From assembly GCA_016617855.1 (NCBI GenBank), contig JAECUM010009768.1:32765-96764 (forward strand): DNA of 64,000 nt. The letters run 5' to 3'. Shown here piece by piece: positions 38,601-53,600 of the stretch (its first letter is position 1; each line of letters starts with the position of its first letter). The stretch is from Megalonaias nervosa (taxonomy: Eukaryota > Mollusca > Bivalvia > Unionida > Unionidae). The translations under genes and the position numbers were made by a program. Below the pieces are notes generated by a model, which made no database searches, had not been told where the DNA came from, and worked only from the letters and a program-made list of their open reading frames with translations.

Positions 38601-41600
38601 AATAGACAAATTAACAGAATATCTGCACATAAACTTTAAATCAATTGTACAATTACTGTGAAATTTCAGTTGAATGCAGCCACTGTGCAGAAGATATATA
38701 ATTTTCAAAAATGCAAAACTTTGACATTGTACACCAAGGTAGGAACTCCTACATCAGAACAAAAACCTGTAACTTGTATTATTGCAGTTTTACATGAATA
38801 TTTCAACAGATGCAGAAGACATGTTAATTTCTAAAATTTTAACAGCTTTAGCACTGTTTATCATAATACTTACACAGATGAGACTGGCAAGACAAACTCT
38901 TGGCATATCATAGCATAAACTTTCAACCTACAGTTATATTATCCCAGTGTTTTACTTGAATACATCAACTGATGCAGGCTTTCAAAACTTTAACTCTAAA
39001 AATAATATTTTTGATGCCAACACTGGAAAAGGGCTACTATATCTCACTATGCTTATGCTGGCGAGACAAAAGTACATAAACTTTAGGAAAAACTCCTTTT
39101 TAACTTGGCTGCAGTTTACATAATTATGTATGGGCTGTTCCATTTAAATATACATGGTACCCAGGGAAGGCAAGTTTTTTAAAAATATATGCCAGGGTAC
39201 TTTGATTTCACGGAGTTCATATTAAAATAGGAAATTTCTGAATTGCATGTATGGGTGAGAACCCCACTTTAAAAGTGCCTTCCCTGGGTCCCATGTATGT
39301 TTTAATGGAACAGCATAGCTGCCAACCCCCCCCCCCAAGTACAAAAATACTGATTGCTTATGACAAAAATACTGACTTTCAGGACCAAATACTGATTTTT
39401 AAAATTTTAATGCATATGTAACTACTTACAACATATACAACCATCAGTAAGGTAGGACAGTGGCTTACATAATTATTTAATGTCAAAGATGCATGTGTTG
39501 CACACTTGCACCTTCTGGATGGGCACCCTGTTCCATTCGGGTGCCCATTCAGAAGGTGCAAGAGTGAAACAAACTCAGACACAAGCTGTTTAAAGAAGCC
39601 TTTTCCACACCTTGATTTTTTTTCCAATCATTATCGATTCCAATGTACCATCTGTCATTGATGGTCTGAATTTTGTGCGATTTTCTTACTGAACTGTTTT
39701 CGTTCAGCATACGAGTAATCCTTTGTGATTTTACCGTCTGGAAAATGTGCGAAATAAATCACCCGCAACACTAGTAACTGAAAGAGGAAAGTTCATTTCT
39801 AAAAGAAATTTAATAAACCGAATTTCGATCGAATTACATCAAGGTTCTCTCTGGTATTTATATATATCCAAGTTCAGGCTGAGTTGTGTATGATGAAGCA
39901 GCAAGCTGATGTTTATTAGCTTTTTCGTGCTCTTCTATTTCATGTGCGCCTCCATGCCCAATAGCGAAATCACATTACACAATTTCCAAAACATGAAGTC
40001 TTCTCCTTTACTAGATGATTTCACATATCTAAACAAGACGGCACAATTGTCCTTTCAGTTCTGTTTTCTCGTCTTTTCTGGTGAAAATTCTGAATATTCT
40101 GCTTTCCTATTCAACATGATTAGAAGTTGAATATTACGAAGATGAGACAGTGGTAGCGGTAACTTTGCGAAATCCAATATGGCGGATAAAAACAGGCATT
40201 GTAGCCTCGATTTCGAATGAACCAATCATATTGTAGAACTGTATTCCTATATACATGCGATACATTTCTATCAGAATGGAACCGGGTGTCCGTTCTAAAC
40301 TGAAAATTGCAAGGAAATTTTTTGATTTATTTTTTTTAAATTAAAAAACATTTTTTGCAAAAAAAACGTACTTCTGTATTCAGGTCCAAAATACGGGACA
40401 AATACGGAAAAAAAATGGGACAGTTGGTAGCTATGGAACAGCCCTAACATGACGGTCTCATTAAACCAACTTTTGTTAAACAGTAAATGTGCATTTTATG
40501 ACATACTGGAAAGGAACAATGCAGTAAAACCCCTTAAGTTCTAAATCCTTATCTAACCATGCTATGGGTCAATTTCGCATAGATATTGTTGGTTCATTTT
40601 GCCATTTTATGACAGTAGCATAGAAAGTTTATGTCATAATGAACAGTGCTCACAAACACCACAGCAGCATACCGGGGCTGATCTGATGGCAGGATCTGAA
40701 CCTGTACCCTTGCTCGTCCTCACATTATACACACAAGAATCAACTTTATTTGGATTCCTTACCTGTGGAGCATGTTCTTCACAATCAGACTCCTCCTTGT
40801 TAATCTGCTCCCACACATTACAAAGTTTCTCCTGTACCTGGTCATACGTCTCACCGATTTTGCCCTTGGTGCTCTCCATATTGGTTTTAGCATACTGGAT
40901 CTAAAAATTAAGAGTTTTTTCAAATAAACCCCCGAGTTGATAGTAATGGGTGTAATTGAAATGTACAGCCTTTGCCTGCTCTAAAGTGTGGCCAGCAGGA
41001 TCCTTAAAAACAGCACTAAAAATAAAATGTGGGTACACTAGACAATCTCTCAACAGTCCTTGTTAAGGTCCTCGACTTGAAAACTGATATGTGCTTCTGT
41101 TCTAGTTTTCAGTATGATACAAGCTACAACAGACATGATGCTATACATTAATAATAAAAATTTTAGTTCTCATGCATTTTAGAGTTTACCTTTTATAAAG
41201 ACATTTAAAAATGCAAATAAAAATTTAAAATGAAACCCAGTCCCATCTAAACAGTAGTATATTCTGTTTCTATGTTGTAGTATATTCTGTTTCTATGTTA
41301 GAGCAGGGTATATGTTGTTTTAGTTCTAATGGTATTTTGCAGTTACAAATACAACTTAGAAATCTTTCATAATGAATCCAGAAACTTCAAGACATGGATG
41401 CCCTGCGAATATGATACAATTGAGGAGAAAGTTTTGAAATGAACAGTGACCACAACCATGCTAAATTTTATCAGAAAGACTGAAAATTGAGCTTGACCCA
41501 AGTGTTCTTGATGTACTTTTCGTGCAGTTTGGCATAGATATTCTTAAGTTTATAAACAGTTAATGCTACTGTACACGGACCATACAACTAAATTCATGAT

Positions 41601-44600
41601 CACTGGAACTACACGAGTTGCTTGTGTATAGTGTTCATTGTATGCTTGTAGGTAAATCATAATTTTTTTTGACTTGAATCAAATGCACACCATGTTTGCA
41701 CGGCTGTCACAAGTCAATTAACTAAAGTCAGGACAAGAGTACCATCCCTTTTATGAAAAGTAGTGTTTTTCTAGAGCTTCAATCACTTAGTGCAATTACC
41801 AAGAAAAACCACCAATAAGAAAAAGTTGTTTACCTCTGAAGGACCTTACATTTATGTTGCAGAAACTAATGTGAAATGATAGCTATTCCAGTAATCCCTG
41901 ACTATGGTATACATCAATAAACAACAATCCCAGATAAGGCATGCGTAATGGGACATAGAGATTTAAATTTTAAAGTCTAATTTAAAATTTCTATTCCAAT
42001 TTGGACTATATAGAACAATATTATTTCCACTGTATCTCGTTTATATCAGACAATATAGTTTAAGGATGTGATTTTTCTAGGATATCCACTATTCATGAAA
42101 CAAAATGTTAACTGTTTGTGTGGTTGGAACAGAAACTTTGTTCCTGTTGAAAACATAATCACTCATGTTATGTATACTTAATTTAATTGTTAGTTTTTTA
42201 AATTTTTTAATTTCATTACATGCTATTGTAATGTAACTTTGTCTACTGGATTTGATATTGTCCAGAATTGGTTTAGTTCTGTTTGACCGGACCGATATAT
42301 TTTTTCCATTTCATTGATAAACAACAGAAACACTGAATCCAGTTCTTGAACTCATTCCAAAATCAGTGACAGTTTTTGTAAAAAACTTTTTCTAATTATA
42401 TCTTTTTTAATCTTTCTCCAAGTAAGAAAGTCAAGGTCATACCTGGACTTCGTGACAAGTAGCATACAAACTTCTATTTTTTTCTCCAGAAGAATGAACT
42501 TTTGACCTTCATCCAGGAATCTGTTTTGCATCTTAATTAGTGTATAACTGTTGTTTTGATAAAAGTTTTATTCAGTGGGGCTCCAAACAATTGACACGTT
42601 AAGTTGTTATTATGTTGTGACCAGTTTGGGTTGAATTTTTATTTTCTTCAAATTATTGAATTCATGTGATTCTTTTCCCTGGAAATACACAAGTACTCTG
42701 ACAAATTCTTAGATAAAGACATTTATTGGAAGTAATACTGAATTCAAAACTGGAATAATATTTTCTGTGATTCAACAAAGGACTGTTGACACAGCTGCAC
42801 TTCGCTGACCACAAAAGATGTCATCACCTTCCATTTTGAATTTCATCGGGACTCGAACTCAGTTTCATTCAGGACTTTTTATTACTAGGGCTTCTATTTT
42901 ATAATTCTTGGATTATTTCTGGATTTAATTCATAAAACCGTAAGATCTTTTTTCTCATTTTTCACTTTGTATTCTAGGGAAATAAATTATTTGTTAAATT
43001 TACAAAGCTTGTTGTCTTCACTCTTTTCTGTTATTTATTTCAAGAGCATAGACTCGTAACATAAATAAACCTGAGTTTTCTGGCATGCTGGTGAACACCT
43101 ATGATAACCAATACGGTGTAACTTCCAACAACTTTAAACAAGAAATGCATTCATGGAATGAATGATTCCCCATCCTAGGGACAAAGTTAACACCACATGA
43201 CCCAACCAATGTCATTGTGGAGTATACAATTTTAGTACTGACCATGATGCTGCTTCTGCTGCCAATATGACCAGAAAGTAATACCCATGTCTCAATATCA
43301 CCTAATATGGACTAGACAAAATTATGTTCCAGTACCAAGTTCACAGTGAAGTTTAGCTTGGATAGGGTCTCCTGGCTCCTCATCTGGAGGCCTTTAAAAT
43401 CTTTCATCGCTCTCTTGTACATCCTCTGCCGAACTTTGGTGCTCAGGGAGGCAACCTTAGTCAACGGATTTTCTGAACTTCTCTCCTCCTGGTTACCTAC
43501 AAAAATCATTAAGCAATTTCTCAATCAAAAGTGATCAAAAGTCCCTCAAGGAAATGATGCCCTACTGGCCAAAACAAATTTGCAGTAATTTTTAACTACT
43601 GAGTATTTAAGTTATCTCATTTCTGAGGAACTCCAACATCCAAGTTAGTAACAAATATATTTTGATACATGTTCAAATTAAAATGGGGGCCCCCAAGTGG
43701 CCTCACCTCTTTTCAAGTGGCTTTAAGTTTCGGGCTCAGCCATTGTGGGTATGTGAGAAAGCTGTCAGTAGCTTCCATGGGTTGGTGGTTCTTACCATGC
43801 TTTAATGTGTTCTTCCTCTACCAGTCATTCTGGCCACCATATGGCTTATCTTGAACAGCATTAAACCCCAAAACAACAAGTTAACATGGTCTGTGACTTT
43901 GAACCTGATCCTACAGACTTTATGAACTGTCTAATCCTGACTCACAGCATGACTCATTTTCAGTTTTGCTGCCAGCACCTTGCACTGCAAGTGCTTGCAG
44001 TGGGTTGAACAATTTTCAACAGAAACCAAAACTGACAGTGTCCGTCTGCCAGTTTCAAATTATAGAACTGCTGCAGCTAGTGCCTTGCTAAATTCTGGCA
44101 TTATCTTTTTTTGTCATGAATGTATGATATTCAACTATGTAGCAGAAAGAAGCAAAACCAATTTTTTCCCTAGGATACAAAGTGAAAATTTAAAAGACTA
44201 CTGTTAATCAAATCTCAAATAATCCTCAATATTCTATCACAAGTCCAAAAGTATAGAATGTTCTGAATGAATTTCAATAATCTTGAATGTTCTGATGAAC
44301 CTAGTCTTGAATGTCTTGATGTACCACAATGATAGAATCCAGAATGTCTTTGAATGAGTTTTCAATAATACCAAATCAGTGTTTTAGACCAAAAAGTCAA
44401 TGAGCACATGGGAATTAATTATTTAAATTATTTAATTTAAATCTGAACCTCTTTAAACATCTCCACTGGACCTATGTTGCAAAAGCAATTCTTGGTAAAT
44501 TCCAAAATATTGTGGACAAGTTCACTTCCAAAATATATTCAAAATATATCAAACTAGTAAACAAGGTTAGACCTTTAAATTTTTAGTAAATCTCTTAAAA

Positions 44601-47600
44601 AAAAGAACAGTCAGGTTGGCCAAAACTCTACCCTCAATCATGGCCATAGATCAAGCACACAATATAAATTATATGTACACAACATTTTACTGTAGCAAAT
44701 TACATCACTGGATGACTGTGAGAGCTAGCTACAACAGTTAATATGCAACAAAATCTTGCATAAATTTAAAAAATATACTGACAGTCTAAAAGTCAATTTC
44801 AAATCATGTTGATAGGATCAGAAAACAGTCTTCATTGGTCAACAAAATAAACTACTGATACTACTGATGGAGTAAAAAAAATTTTTCTCATGCTAATCAT
44901 AGCTGCCAACCCCCAAGTACAAAAATATTGATTGCTTATGACAAAAATACTGATTTTCAGGACCAAATACTGATTTTTAAGATTTTAATGTATATGTAAC
45001 TACTTGCAATGCATACAACCATTAGTAAGGTAGGACAGTGCCTTACATAATTATTTAATGTCAAAGATGCATGTGTTGCACACTTGCACCTTCTGGACAG
45101 GCACCGTTCCATTTGGGTGCCCATTTAGAAGGTGCAAGAGTGCAACACACTCAGACACAGGCTGTTTATAGGAGCCTTTTCCACACCTTGCTTATTTTTT
45201 TCAATTATTATCGATTCCAATGTACCGTCATTGATAATCTGAATTCTGTGCAATTTTCTTACTGAACTGTTTTCATTCTAGCATACGAGTAATCCTTTGT
45301 GATTTTACCTTCTGGAAAATTCGTGCAAAATAAATCGCCAGCAACACTAGTAACTGAAAGAGAGGTTCATTTCTAAATGAAATTTAATAAACCGAATTTC
45401 GATCGAATTACATCAAGGTTCTCTCTGGTATTTATATATATCCAAGTTCAGGCTGAGTTGTGTATGATGAAGCAGCAAGCTGATGTTTATTAGCTTTTTC
45501 GTGCTCTTCTATTTCATGTGCACCTCCATGCCCAATAGCGAAATCACATTACACAATTTCCAAAATGTAAAGTCTTCTCCTTTACTAGACGATTTCTCAA
45601 ATCTAAAGACGGCACAATTGTCCTTTCAGTTCTGTTTTCTCGTCTTTTCTGGCGAAAATTCTGAATATTCTGCTTTCCTATTCAACATGATTAGAAGTTG
45701 AATATTATGAAGATGAGACACAGTGGTAGCGGTAACTGTTTGCAAAATCCAATATGGCGGATAAAGACAGGCATTGTAGCCTCGATTTTGAATGAACCAA
45801 TCATATTGTAGAACTGTATTCCTATATACATGCGATAGATTCTGTCAGAATGGAACCGAGTGCCCGTTCTAAACTGAAAATTGCAAAGAAATATTTTATT
45901 TATTTTTTTGTTTAAAAACGTATTTTTGGCCAAAAAAAAAAAACCTACTCCCGTATTCAAGTCCAAAATACGCAACAAATACGGAAAAAACTGGACAGTT
46001 GGCAGCTATGGCTAATATGTATGACTTGATGCCAAGTCAGTTTTCATGTGAATTTATTTTTAATACAATGGTCAACTTGATTCTTGGACTGCAAGACTTT
46101 GTCATCCTTCATTCATTTTTCAAGTTCCTAATTCTTCATTTACATTCAATATAAATATCTGATATTGTCTGTGTAGCAAATACATTAACTGTTACCTGTG
46201 AACATGGTAATTTTGTACTGCTGTATGTCTGTACTATGGTCATTAACAGCCATGTGTAAGCCTATGGTCATTAACAGCCATGTGTAAGCCTATGCTCATT
46301 AACAGCCATGTGTAAGCCTATGCTCATTAACAGCCATGTCTAAGCCTATGCTCATTAACAGCCATGTCTAAGCCTATGCTCATTAACAGCCATGTCTAAG
46401 CCTATGCTCATTAATAGCCATGTCTAAGCCTATGCTCATTAATTCTCAGAGTGTAAGCCAATGGTCATTAATAGCCCAATGCAAGCCTATGATCTTTATT
46501 TCCACAAAACTGAAACTTCAGAATCAGATTACAAGGCTTAATATGACAACTGATCTTATAAAGTATTACAAAACAGATGAAAAAATTGTACAGTAGAACT
46601 TTGGATTATCCGGCACCTGATTAACCACCAGTCTCTTAAAGTCAGAGCATTGTACCTCAAAATATTAAAAAACAGGATGCACATATGTAGATATTATGAT
46701 TTTTTGATGACCCAGTCTACTGTATAATACTTTTAATGTACATATTCTATTATCGTCTATCCTCACGTGTCATGGTCTCGGTCCCGCACCCTGAGGGATA
46801 ATTGAAGTTCTACTGTACATGCTAAGGCAAACATTAACCTTCATCAGGAACACTTAACAACAAGCAGTATTGACTTGCATGCATACAAGTACAGCATCTG
46901 GTCATGCTGTTACAGCAGTTATTTCTCATGCAAATGGAACAGAACTGCCCATGTCATTGTTTGCTCACAATTGTGGGCCACTCTGAACAGAGCCATTAGA
47001 CAATGACAGGGTAAGAACTTATTTTAAATTATTGTGTTCCTCATTTATCCATATGATAAAATGATATTTTTCACTTGGTAAGATTGGCGGCTACAGAAAA
47101 TGTTATGATACTGGGCACTGATGATTTAGATTGAATTTTTGATTTTCTTTTTTGCTTTTGTGGGGTTTAATGCCATTTTTCAGCACATCATACATGGTGG
47201 CCAGGATATATCTTGTCGAGGAAGATTCTGGGAAGAACCACTGACCCACAGGAAGCTATGGGCAAGCTTTCTCAAGTACCTACATTGGTCAATCTAAGAG
47301 GTCATCCCACAAAGACAGGATATATATGAGTGATCTGCAAACATGAGCACCTTAGGCCTCTTGGCCACCCATGTAATTTAGAAAATTAAAAGTATAACAA
47401 TTGCCCTTTATTTCTAACTTGATGGTTCATCTACCTACACATAGACAAGATTTATACAAGATTTTCAGGTTAATGTTGTGATTCTTCCATAAACTCTTCA
47501 GTTCTACAAAGGTTAACAAATATTCTGTTCATTATTGGGGGGGGGGCTTATATACAAGTACGTATTTTTAAAACAAAATCAGTAATTACTCCATTAGATA

Positions 47601-50600
47601 AGTTTACAATGCTTGATTATCATATCCTAGGAAAATAACTTGCTACTGAACACCAAACATTTTCTCTCACTGCATGCATGTACATACAAACGCAAATATC
47701 TAACCTTCTATATTCTCTTTCTATACATGCATGTACACACATACACCCAAATATCTAACCTTCAACAACTTCTCTCTATGCATGCATGTACACAAACACA
47801 AATATCTAACCTTCAACATTTTGTTTCTATGCATGCATGTACACACATACACACAAACATCTAATCCAAACTAATCATATACACAAGCTGTTCCTAATAG
47901 TTTTTCTTCATGTCATTTGTAAATAGGAAGGATGACTGAGAAAGTTATTTTTCAGTTCAAAATATTTAAAGTATTCCTTTCAAATGTCTACATCTAGTAC
48001 TTTATATTTTGAATCCTTTGATATTTGGAAATGAAACAGGATGAGGGGTGAATTGTGATAATGTCATTTAAAGTGACAAATATACCAAGCTTTTCATGCT
48101 TTTTCTTTGAACACAGAATGATCACATGGCTCTTCTGGCCTTTGAGAATTAAAGTTAAGAAAACAAAGGAATAAATAAATCTGGAATTTCATTTGTGCAT
48201 GTAAAAGACATGGAAATTTCAAAGAATATCACTGACTGTTAAAGTCTATATGGAATCTTCAAAAGTAAGATCTTTTAAGACCACCTACTGCTCCTTTTTA
48301 TGCAATTTTACAAGTGTGAATGCAATAATTACCATCTTCTCCTTCATCCTCTCCATCTTCCTCAGAGTCAGGGAGGTATTTCTCAACACACTGTTCTGAA
48401 AAATCCAGTGCATGATTTACTTTTTCCATCACAAATTTCCCACACGGTGTTTCCATGGACCTGGAGACTTGGGCCACTCCAAAATCCTTTATGGTTGCAA
48501 TAGTGTTAGTTCCAAGCTGAGTAACCTTACAGACCTGAAAGGAGACAAAAATTAAATTTCTAAGCATTTAATGTACAACACAAACACACCTGTAAATTTT
48601 TTACGTTTGATGGGGTACTTGACAAGTTCTGTATACCTTTTTTTTTTTTTTTACAAGTACCGTTTCTTTGAATCTGTCAATAAATGTAACGTTGATCAAT
48701 AGACAAACATTTTATAAAATGATCCACACTTGCACGTGCAGCATGCTGGATACCAGCAAATATATGCATGTATCATAACACAGTATCCTATGATGTCAGA
48801 AGAATAAATCTGCTACTGAGCAAAGATTATATAATAAAAATCTCAGCACTCTTAGGGTACTCTCCAACCTGGATGAAGTTTTACAGATGTAATTCTGTCA
48901 CATCCTATAATTTTGTGTTAGTTTCATCATTTTAAAGATAGCGGTATATCCATGGAAGATGACCAACATTCTAGAAGAACATGACAACTGACATGATGTG
49001 TTTGATACACAGTATTTCTATTAAAATGTGCATTAATTCATCAGCCCCTTTTTAATATACTGATGAATCATTTGAAGCTCACAAATGGCTGTGCAACATG
49101 GATCCAACAGACTAGAGTTGAAATCGCCAAGAGATGTCTGAATGAGATTGTCACAGGTGATTAAATGTCGATTTACTTTTTGGAACCCGTCATATGGAAA
49201 AATGAGCAATTCAAGATAGACCTTTTCTTCAGTTTAACTGCTGAGTGTTAAAACTATCTCCAACATTCTTTGGCAGCAACAAGATTTTCAAATTATCTCC
49301 AGTGGTTGGTTGACAGATTGCTCGTCAGACTGGAATCATTTTCATTTAGGACCAATATCATAAACCCCATGTTGACAAGACTTTATGTTTTGGACTTACA
49401 GAAACAAGATTTTAAAGACGGCTGCCATGGTGGTCATATTTGATATCAGATTGTACAGATTTTCATTTAGAACCAACTTATCATACAAAGTCTTTTGGTA
49501 AATACACAATATTGATATGATCAGCCATCTAGGAGAAGTAGCCATAAGAACAGGGCTTGATAATACTGATGGGTGGCAGGTCCAGGAGCTGTTATCCTCT
49601 GAGGAAGCCAGGTCCAACATGCATATCAAACAGGTCCGAGTTGCTGAGCTGTTGTGAGGAACATCTAATTCAATGCAAAACCAAAGCTACATGTATGAGC
49701 TATGAAATGAAAAAAAGTTTTAAACATTGCAGTTTCCTTTCTTTACTTATCTGAATAAAATGTCTTTAAATGGTCTTCATTTTTCAATGTCACATACAGG
49801 ACTCAAGATAAAATCCAACAGAAGTCAAATGAACTTTTAAGTCTGTTGCATTATGGTATAGGGCACTGGACCCATTGGCTAAATCAGGAAACTTTAAACA
49901 GGCTGAACACACCTTTTTCCTGTATCTCGATTATATCTGACCCACTGCCAATTTGTTTTCATGTTCTTTAAATGTGCCAACATGGTGATCATCATACTTT
50001 GCATTCTTGTTTGGCTTATTCTTTTTTGCAGGGAATGGGGGTGGGGGACCTTCATTTTTGGATTCCTGCAGGTTTTTTGATTTGTCAATGGATGAGAAAC
50101 CAAGGCTAAATGAACTCATCTGTATCAATTGCTATGCCCATTCTGATATGACCATCCATTCAGGAAGAGTAGTGATAAGATTTTCAAGATGGCCAATGCG
50201 ATCAGTGATGCCATTTTCATTTAAAGACCAAGTAGGCTATGGGATGAATGTGTGTGTAAAGTTTCTTGGCAACCATCCAAATAATTTATGAGGACCATCC
50301 CACAAGCTCTTCTAGCTTATCACCAGTAGGGCTAACAATAGCTCAACTACCAAACAAATTAACTAGCCCACCAATCAAATAAATGAAGTCTGTGGCCTTA
50401 GTGAAGAACATACCCAGGAGTTGTTTAATTTGCATATCTTTTCATGTGATGAAATGTAGTGACATTTGGGTTCTGTGTCACAAAGGCATCAACTGTAAAA
50501 TCTTTCATAATTTGGTAGTTCATAAACATGAAGATGTAACAAACCTGCTCCTTTCCCTTGCTGTATGTTTCCCGCACAGCATTTACTCTGTCTGTCACTG

Positions 50601-53600
50601 GCTTCAGTACTGTTTCACACACCCTCTTGCCCTCATTGAGCACCTGGGAAAATTGAATAAGACTTAAAACATAACAGCATGTCCTTGCATGTTTTCCTTC
50701 TTATACAGTAAACATGTGCTTTCAGCACTTCAACCAGCAAACTAATCTCCATTCTTCTCCATAGCAAGAAGCAAGAGTCTAGCATAGTAAACCCAACCAA
50801 ACTGTAAATCCACATCTGAAGTATGTACATGGACCTGCAAATTTACCTATCAGTAAGTTTTGTATAAAGCTGCAGAGGTAGTGTATAAAAAGTATCTTAC
50901 TGATTTCAAGGTTGAATGTCAAAAGGCACTGACACCCAAAACATATTGCCCTCTGCTTCTTTTACAAATCACAGATGTGCAGATTAATGGCCACCCTACT
51001 CTATGTTTAAAAGTTTCCCATTATCTTCCTGCTCAAAGATGTCAACTTGTCTCTGAAAGGTCAGAGCTTTTATCACAGTTTTGACAATGCTGACAATGCC
51101 TGAACAATATAATGCATTCAAAAACTTTTTATCAGGTCATCCTCCAAACTTTTTACCAAAAGAAAATGGCATGGAATCCACCTATCCCTCTTGCCAATGG
51201 AGTATTGTGGGATTTTTAGACTTGTTTTCTATTCAAAAAGATTGACAAATGAACAAAACTTTCCAAGCTGAGGAAAAGAATAAACACAGTACACAAACAA
51301 ACTGCTAGATTAATATGTTGGTGAAAATTCATACTCATCCTTTTAACAAACCTGATTGGTGGGTTTAGTGATGACAGGGTAATTTTCCTCCAGCTTGGCA
51401 AGCTGCTGACAGGCAAAGCTGTTCACCAGGTTCACTGAAACAGGATACATACAATTTTAAGCAATCAACAAGCATGTTCAATCCACACTACTGACAATTC
51501 AGTCTGTATATTTTTCAGTCAGTTCTAACAAGTAATGTAAAAAATGCTTTTAAATACACGTATTAAATATTTCTTACATAAAATGTTGTAAAATAAAATG
51601 TACCAATTAAAATATTCAGAATTTAGGTTCAGACTATCCAAAATTTGTACTTTGGATTCTCTAAAAGTGTCCAAAATATTGCTGACTACATTTATGGCAA
51701 TGTTCAGCTTGAATTTTATAGAAATGTCAAGTGGAGTGATTTTCACAAGACAAATATGTGTAAGATTGAAAACTTGTCCGATTGGTTTTTAATCAGTTTG
51801 AAAGCCTTTAACACCCTTTTGTTGTTTCTTTACACCTGGCTTTATTTTCAATTATCAAAAACCCAACCTTGACGCTTCAAATGGATCATCTGACTAAAAA
51901 AAATCTTTGTTTAAACTTTCTTCTAAAGTGGGAGATTGCATATGTTATGAAAACAAAGTTTTCAATGTTTCTGTATTTCTTGCATCTTCATCCATACTTG
52001 ATGGTAAATCAGCATCATTTGTCCAATACTGTAAGGTACCTTTGCCATGATGCTGTCAAGTTGGTCAAATTAAGCTCAGTACTTTTAGACAGCGCTGTGT
52101 AAAAAATGTTTTCATTGTTGGCAGCCACATGTGATGGCAAATCAGCGTAATCTGTACAAATATGAAAGGCCTTTAATCATGCCACTTTGTTAAATTTAGT
52201 CAAATTCTTTAGATGAAGTTAATCTTTTCTCTTTTGTTTCTGTTTTTGTAACAGCTGACGACAGATTAGTACTTGGCATCGTTTGTACAAATATAAAATC
52301 CCTTTATTCCAATAAGCTTTCTGTCAAACTTTAAATTCTATTTATTTAAAGGACTTTCTATTTGAAGCAATATGGCAAATTAGTATTGTTTGTATACACT
52401 TAAAAAGCCCCAATACAGAATGTTGTTTGTCAAACTTGCCCAAACTCTGTTCAGCACATTATGTGAAATTTCAAGGTTTTTCAGTTTTAAGTGATGGCAG
52501 ATAAACTGATGGTGGGTCTGCATCATTCGTACAAACTTGAAAGCCCTCTATCTCAAGATACTTCCGCTTCATTTTGTCATTTTTTTTTATATCTGTTTTA
52601 AAATTGGTAGTTCAAAAGACTTTGTACTTAGTAATAATGGCTATATGGATCAACATGTACTGAAACATTGGAAATGGCAATATGGAATGGACAAAGGACA
52701 ATATCACTTGACCCTATGGCCAGTTAAGCAAACAAAAAGGTCTTTGATATATAACATTATACATGTACTATCTGGTTATCATCTTGGCATACAACACATG
52801 CAGTGCAAACATGATCTTACTGTACCAGCCAAGTGCATACACCACCACCCTTAGAAAATGCACGACAGTCAACCAGCACCGTGCTCTAACTAGTGGTATG
52901 TGTACAATTTCAAATTTTTAGCATTTCACTGAAATGACAGCTCCAAATAAGTGAATGATCAAGTTTTTTATGCATTCTATTATTCATGGAAGAAATCACC
53001 AATTCTTCCTGCTACATACACTATAATGAATGGGTAAAGATGTCAACAAAAACAATTTTATTTTTGAATGATGCTGCTGCCGTGATACCTATTTTTTCCA
53101 TCTGCCAATGCTGGTGATAAATAAAACAGTCCCTTGAAGGGTCTGATGCTCTATAGGATGAAAAGGATTTCCAGGAATTTAACACACCATTTCATTTGTT
53201 TAATTGTCAATTTTTAAAGCCATCTCTAATATTCCTCAGCAATAAGATTTTCAAATTAGATGCTTTGGTGCATATACTAGATGTCAGCTTGGCACCATTT
53301 TCATTTAGGACAAACTAAGATCAGTAGAACTCTTCTTGAAAACCCAATCTTCACTTAGGGTAAACAAGAATGTTAAGACAGTCGCCATGGCAGAAACAGT
53401 GGACATATGACTGGCACCATTATCATTTAGGACAAACTAGATATTGTAAGAAGTCTATTGGTGAAAACCCCTGTTGATACAGCTATCCATTTGCTGATGA
53501 ACAGAAATAATAAGAATACTTTCAACTAAGCGGCAATATCAAGATTTTGAAGACAACTGCAGTGGCAGCCATATTAGATGTCAGATTGGTATCATTTTCA

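Noticed and set aside
39909..40130. 73-aa frame conserved at 45483-45701
   Set aside because: Both copies belong to the same transposon family; conservation matches the whole element, including indels, so there is no sign of selection on protein.
40599..40904. 101-aa plus-strand frame
   Set aside because: It is the antisense shadow of perilipin exon 7.
46241..46492. CRISPR-like regular repeats
   Set aside because: There are no unique spacers; it is a head-to-tail 28-bp minisatellite in a eukaryotic intron.
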